Positions 20,202 to 22,707 of a DNA stretch of 22,707 nucleotides are shown here, one piece after another. How positions within the stretch are numbered: position 1 is the first letter of the stretch; the number at the start of each line of letters is the position of its first letter. The notes under the pieces are model-generated. The model saw only the letters and a program-made list of their open reading frames with translations, was not told the DNA's origin and did not search any database. The stretch comes from a virus: the IMG/VR virus record IMGVR_UViG_3300048840_000041, positions 1 to 22,707 of that record. One strand, written 5' to 3'. The position numbers were made by a program, and so were the translations under genes.

Positions 20202-20393
20202 TTACCATGCAATTTCTTCAAAGGTAGTAAACCGCCGCCCGCAGTGAACGCATCTCCTGCGCCTGCGTATCTTGCCCATTGTTGATGTACCGTCTTCTAG
20301 CTTGCCCCTTGTATCCCTTGTTTCTAGCACCTCATGCTCTGGGCATCCGCAAGTAGGGCAGTACATGCCGCCTAATGGCACTACCTCTTTCAT
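20202..20393 (-). CDS. NrdR-like zinc-ribbon protein without ATP-cone
   Basis: This is a 63-residue protein. [19 protein letters not shown] followed by [20 protein letters not shown] is close to the N-terminal zinc ribbon of NrdR, the repressor of ribonucleotide reductase genes (from memory CPFC...V-DSR...IRRRRECP-CG-RFTTYE). The 90-residue ATP-cone that senses nucleotides is absent, so it may bind DNA without nucleotide control. ATG 20393 overlaps the previous stop as ATGA; an ATG at 20417 would lie further inside the upstream gene. Such stand-alone ribbons occur in several phages. One Asp-Gly-Thr in the loop. Confidence 0.7.
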   Translation of the reverse strand: MKEVVPLGGMYCPTCGCPEHEVLETRDTRGKLEDGTSTMGKIRRRRRCVHCGRRFTTFEEIAW

Positions 20394-20626
20394 GTGCGTA
20401 TCTCTGGCTTGCGGCATTTACCACACCAATCTGTAGCTAACCTGTCCTGATATACAGGCCCTTCCCTACAGACGCCCATGGCTCCATGATCCGGCTTTAG
20501 CTTCCAGTACATGCACAGTACGCACGCGTCGCGTAGCTGGTCATTAGGTGTCTTGTTCTCAGTCTGCGTAACATGGAATGGAGCATCTACGCCATTAACA
20601 GGTTTCCTATGCTTGTTCTTGCTCAT
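20390..20626 (-). CDS. Small four-cysteine protein (possible zinc site)
   Basis: The protein has 78 residues: a basic N-terminus [20 protein letters not shown], a CVLC pair (about 35-38), a single Cys in GVCREG (about 53) and a WCGKC pair (about 68-71). AAGGGG lies 6 nt before the ATG, which overlaps the terminase stop as ATGA. Because it follows the terminase directly it may be an HNH-less packaging helper, but no histidine-based nuclease motif can be seen, so this is only a suggestion. Family not recognised. Confidence 0.66.
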   Translation of the reverse strand: MSKNKHRKPVNGVDAPFHVTQTENKTPNDQLRDACVLCMYWKLKPDHGAMGVCREGPVYQDRLATDWCGKCRKPEIRT

Positions 20627-22647
20627 CGCTTACCCCTTTTTCTAGCCGCCTGAATCTCAGACAGCTTCAGCTTCTTACCTGGCCTAACTCCCATAACCCC
20701 ATCAAGCCTAATCCCACGCCATGAAGCAGCCGCATGGCAATAGATAACTGTATCCCAATAGTGATTCGCCCCACGCCCTGGCCGTGGTTGCCATTTGGCG
20801 TAGTTGTTGCCCAGCCTATCCTCAGACGGTGCGCCCATTTCGCTGCTCAGGTGTTCAGCGTACACCCGATGGTTAGAGCGTTTATACAACTCCCAACTGC
20901 CTGATTCCCCTAATGGCGTGCGTATCCTTCTATCAACTAACGTCTTATAGTGATCTACGTTGATGTGCATCAGGTATGTGTTCCTGCCCGTTTTAGAATC
21001 AACCGTGTAGCTGTAATACCACCCCTCGCCCTTGTTGCTGGCCTGCACCTTTTTAGGCATCCTAAATGCATTATGCGGCAACCCCTTAGACGGCCTGACT
21101 ATATCATTCCTGTTGTGCCTGTCGCATATCTCATATATCAGTTCAGTATCATCCCCGCTATCTATAAGTATACAAGATACAGGTACTTCTCTGTCGTTCT
21201 CGTCTTTGTATCCCCTATATAGTATTAGTCCCAATAGCCCATGCTCACCTATAAGCCCCTCACGGATACGCTGCTCTGGACTCCTGCCAGTCAATTGCAC
21301 CGCGCCGTAGTCCACCACAGTACCGCTAAAACCATCACCAAATGCCATGACTGAATAATACAGCTCGTTATCCATTACATCTATGCCTGCAACTAGTACG
21401 CTCCTATTCGCCGGGACTACAAGCCTTGCAAGGTCTACCTGCTTGTGGATAATGTCTCTAGGCTCAAGCGGTATCATACCGCCAGCGTCATCTACCATAG
21501 GCTCATTCTGGTACTCACACATCACAAACTCCTCACCCTTATCAGCCCATTCGTTAAAGTAGTGCTGTAGTGCGCTCACCTCGCCTTTCTTTGGATTATA
21601 GGACTCTTCCCATGACACCTCTGAGCCAGAATCCATAGATTCCCTGTTGTCCAGGTAGAACTTGTTAGCTACGCTAGGCCCCTCAGAGATAGTGTTTCTA
21701 CGCATCTCCATGTAGCTATCCCATAAGTCCATCTTATCCGGTTCAGAGTTCAGAAACCTATACCTATCACCCTGCCAAGACGGAGAGCGTACAGGATCCG
21801 TAAGTACATCCACAATACAATCTACAGCCTGGATTGAGCCGAGAAGTATCTGTGTCATACTGCCGCCTGGCTCTACCAGCCCACCCACATCATTATTGAT
21901 AATATCCATCCTATCATCAGTCATGACAATAGACTTAGAGCTTTCGTGTGTCTCGATATCGTCAAAAATAACCATATCCGGCCTGATGTCCTCACAGTTC
22001 ATACCACGCACAGCACCGTCAATACCACAGCTAGCAAAATAAGCCGACCTATCCCGCAACCCCTCAATCACAGGAAAGGCCAGATATTCGTTACCCCATA
22101 CGATGCCAGTCAATTCACCGCCTACTGTCTGAGTAAGCGCCCTCTGGCTGCTCCCCTTCAGCATCCGCACGGGGTAACAAACCTCTGGAAAGTCCTCTAA
22201 TAATGGCTCAAACTTAGCAAACACAGCTTTCAGGTTCTTATAGTTCCTCTTACCATCCTTACCAGTAGCGCCAATCCAGAACGGAAAGCGCCTGTGCTCA
22301 TAAAGCAGCACCCACGTAAGAGCACCCTTAACAAGACTCGTCTTACCCTTACCCCTATCTGCCGCAAGTGCTTTGTCACTATCGCTTTCCACGCATGTCT
22401 GAAAGTCTGCGATAATCTTCACATGATCACTACAGAAAGGCTTGCGAAAAGTCTGCTTCATATACTCCCGCAAGAACTTCTCCAAGTCATTCTTACACGC
22501 CTCTCTTCTAGCGTAATCCTTTACGTCAGGTATCTTTAAGTCACGCTCACCAGCACGCTGCTTTGAACGTGACACAGCCTGGCTATCAGTGTATTCCTGA
22601 TAGCTCAACTCCTTTTTACGACCTGCTTTTCCCTTAGTTGCTGGCAA
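20623..22647 (-). CDS. Terminase large subunit
   Basis: The 674-residue packaging motor cuts and pumps phage DNA. ATPase: Walker A-like DRGKGKTSLVKGA (about 97-109, DRGKGKT variant), Walker B MVIFDDIET (225-233) and a coupling motif LLGSIQ (268-273). Nuclease: GIDV with Asp423, ILIDSG with Asp496, and NHYWDT with Asp632, the three-acid RNase H-like site. The start codon is TTG at 22647; AAAGGA lies about 12 nt upstream, longer than usual. Just upstream the same frame is open to TAA at 22696 but has no ATG or GTG. No small subunit is seen; it should lie beyond the right edge. The gene has no Asp-Gly-Thr. Confidence 0.9.
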   Translation of the reverse strand: MPATKGKAGRKKELSYQEYTDSQAVSRSKQRAGERDLKIPDVKDYARREACKNDLEKFLREYMKQTFRKPFCSDHVKIIADFQTCVESDSDKALAADRGKGKTSLVKGALTWVLLYEHRRFPFWIGATGKDGKRNYKNLKAVFAKFEPLLEDFPEVCYPVRMLKGSSQRALTQTVGGELTGIVWGNEYLAFPVIEGLRDRSAYFASCGIDGAVRGMNCEDIRPDMVIFDDIETHESSKSIVMTDDRMDIINNDVGGLVEPGGSMTQILLGSIQAVDCIVDVLTDPVRSPSWQGDRYRFLNSEPDKMDLWDSYMEMRRNTISEGPSVANKFYLDNRESMDSGSEVSWEESYNPKKGEVSALQHYFNEWADKGEEFVMCEYQNEPMVDDAGGMIPLEPRDIIHKQVDLARLVVPANRSVLVAGIDVMDNELYYSVMAFGDGFSGTVVDYGAVQLTGRSPEQRIREGLIGEHGLLGLILYRGYKDENDREVPVSCILIDSGDDTELIYEICDRHNRNDIVRPSKGLPHNAFRMPKKVQASNKGEGWYYSYTVDSKTGRNTYLMHINVDHYKTLVDRRIRTPLGESGSWELYKRSNHRVYAEHLSSEMGAPSEDRLGNNYAKWQPRPGRGANHYWDTVIYCHAAASWRGIRLDGVMGVRPGKKLKLSEIQAARKRGKR

Positions 22648-22705
22648 TATTAATGTATATCCTTTGATGGTAACAACTTGAAAAACTAGCTCTGTTTAGT
22701 GCCTC
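22634..22705 (-). other. Open frame at right edge, possible end of an upstream gene
   Basis: From the right edge a frame stays open for 23 codons (EALNRASFSSCYHQRIYINI and a short end) and stops at TAA 22634, overlapping the terminase start by 14 nt. Terminase small subunit genes often overlap the large one in this way. Too short to judge; another frame ends MRH at TAA 22696 and could be the end of that gene instead. Confidence 0.2.
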
Positions 22706-22707
22706 AT

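Noticed and set aside
1-22707. tRNA genes, integrase or att sites, insertion sequences
   Set aside because: I looked on both strands and saw no cloverleaf with a clear T-loop, no recombinase motifs and no terminal inverted repeats.

Overview
The window is a tailed-phage (siphovirus-like) late region, or the same part of a prophage. Every gene I can support is on the minus strand, so transcription runs from base 22707 towards base 1. Gene order is the classic one: large terminase, gpW-like joiner, portal, prohead protease-major capsid fusion, capsid cement, connectors, a lysis block, appendage genes, tail terminator, tail tube, tail chaperones with a frameshift, tape measure, tail tip. GC content looks moderate (mid-40s percent by eye). 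Ribosome sites are normal AGGAG/GGAGG. A lipoprotein and small membrane proteins between the head and tail genes suggest a Gram-negative host; I cannot name it. No integrase, tRNA, CRISPR, transposase, endolysin or polymerase gene is visible.

Right end (22707-19080): the large terminase is followed by two small cysteine-rich genes, one of them a NrdR-like zinc ribbon without its ATP-cone. A strong sigma70-type promoter at 20118-20145 then drives four small genes. The last is a 56-residue ribbon-helix-helix protein at 19186-19356, which lies directly in front of a second promoter (19102-19130) set among 30-bp-spaced direct repeats. This looks like a repressor next to its operator.

Middle (19078-12681): the head genes come first, gpW-like joiner then portal. 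The 674-codon protease-capsid ORF carries a perfect GGAGG site and ATG in its middle (16827), so full-length and protease-free capsid chains are probably both made. Connectors, a structural protein and a two-helix holin-like protein follow.

Lysis and small-gene block (12684-11616): six short genes overlap head to tail by ATGA or TAATG junctions. They include a lipoprotein, a TM-plus-coiled-coil protein, a 49-residue and a 25-residue membrane peptide, and a CxxC...CxxC protein.

Tail (11616-976): beta-helix protein, appendage protein, an Ig-like/tail-terminator fusion, tail tube, gpG/gpGT with a textbook A AAA AAC slippery site at 8018-8024, tape measure, distal tail protein, hub-like protein and two tip proteins. 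A large hairpin and a small intrinsic terminator close the operon.

Left end (784-1): a second promoter-leader module, nearly identical to that at 20072-20145, drives more small genes. Among them is the fused remnant of a deleted cytosine DNA methyltransferase.

The most unusual signal is a tripeptide, Asp-Gly-Thr or Asp-Gly-Ser. By hand count it occurs about 80 times, mostly in tail-tip, appendage and cement or connector proteins, and hardly at all in terminase, portal, tape measure or the beta-helix protein. It is encoded with many synonymous codons, including both serine codon families, so it looks selected as protein rather than as a DNA word.
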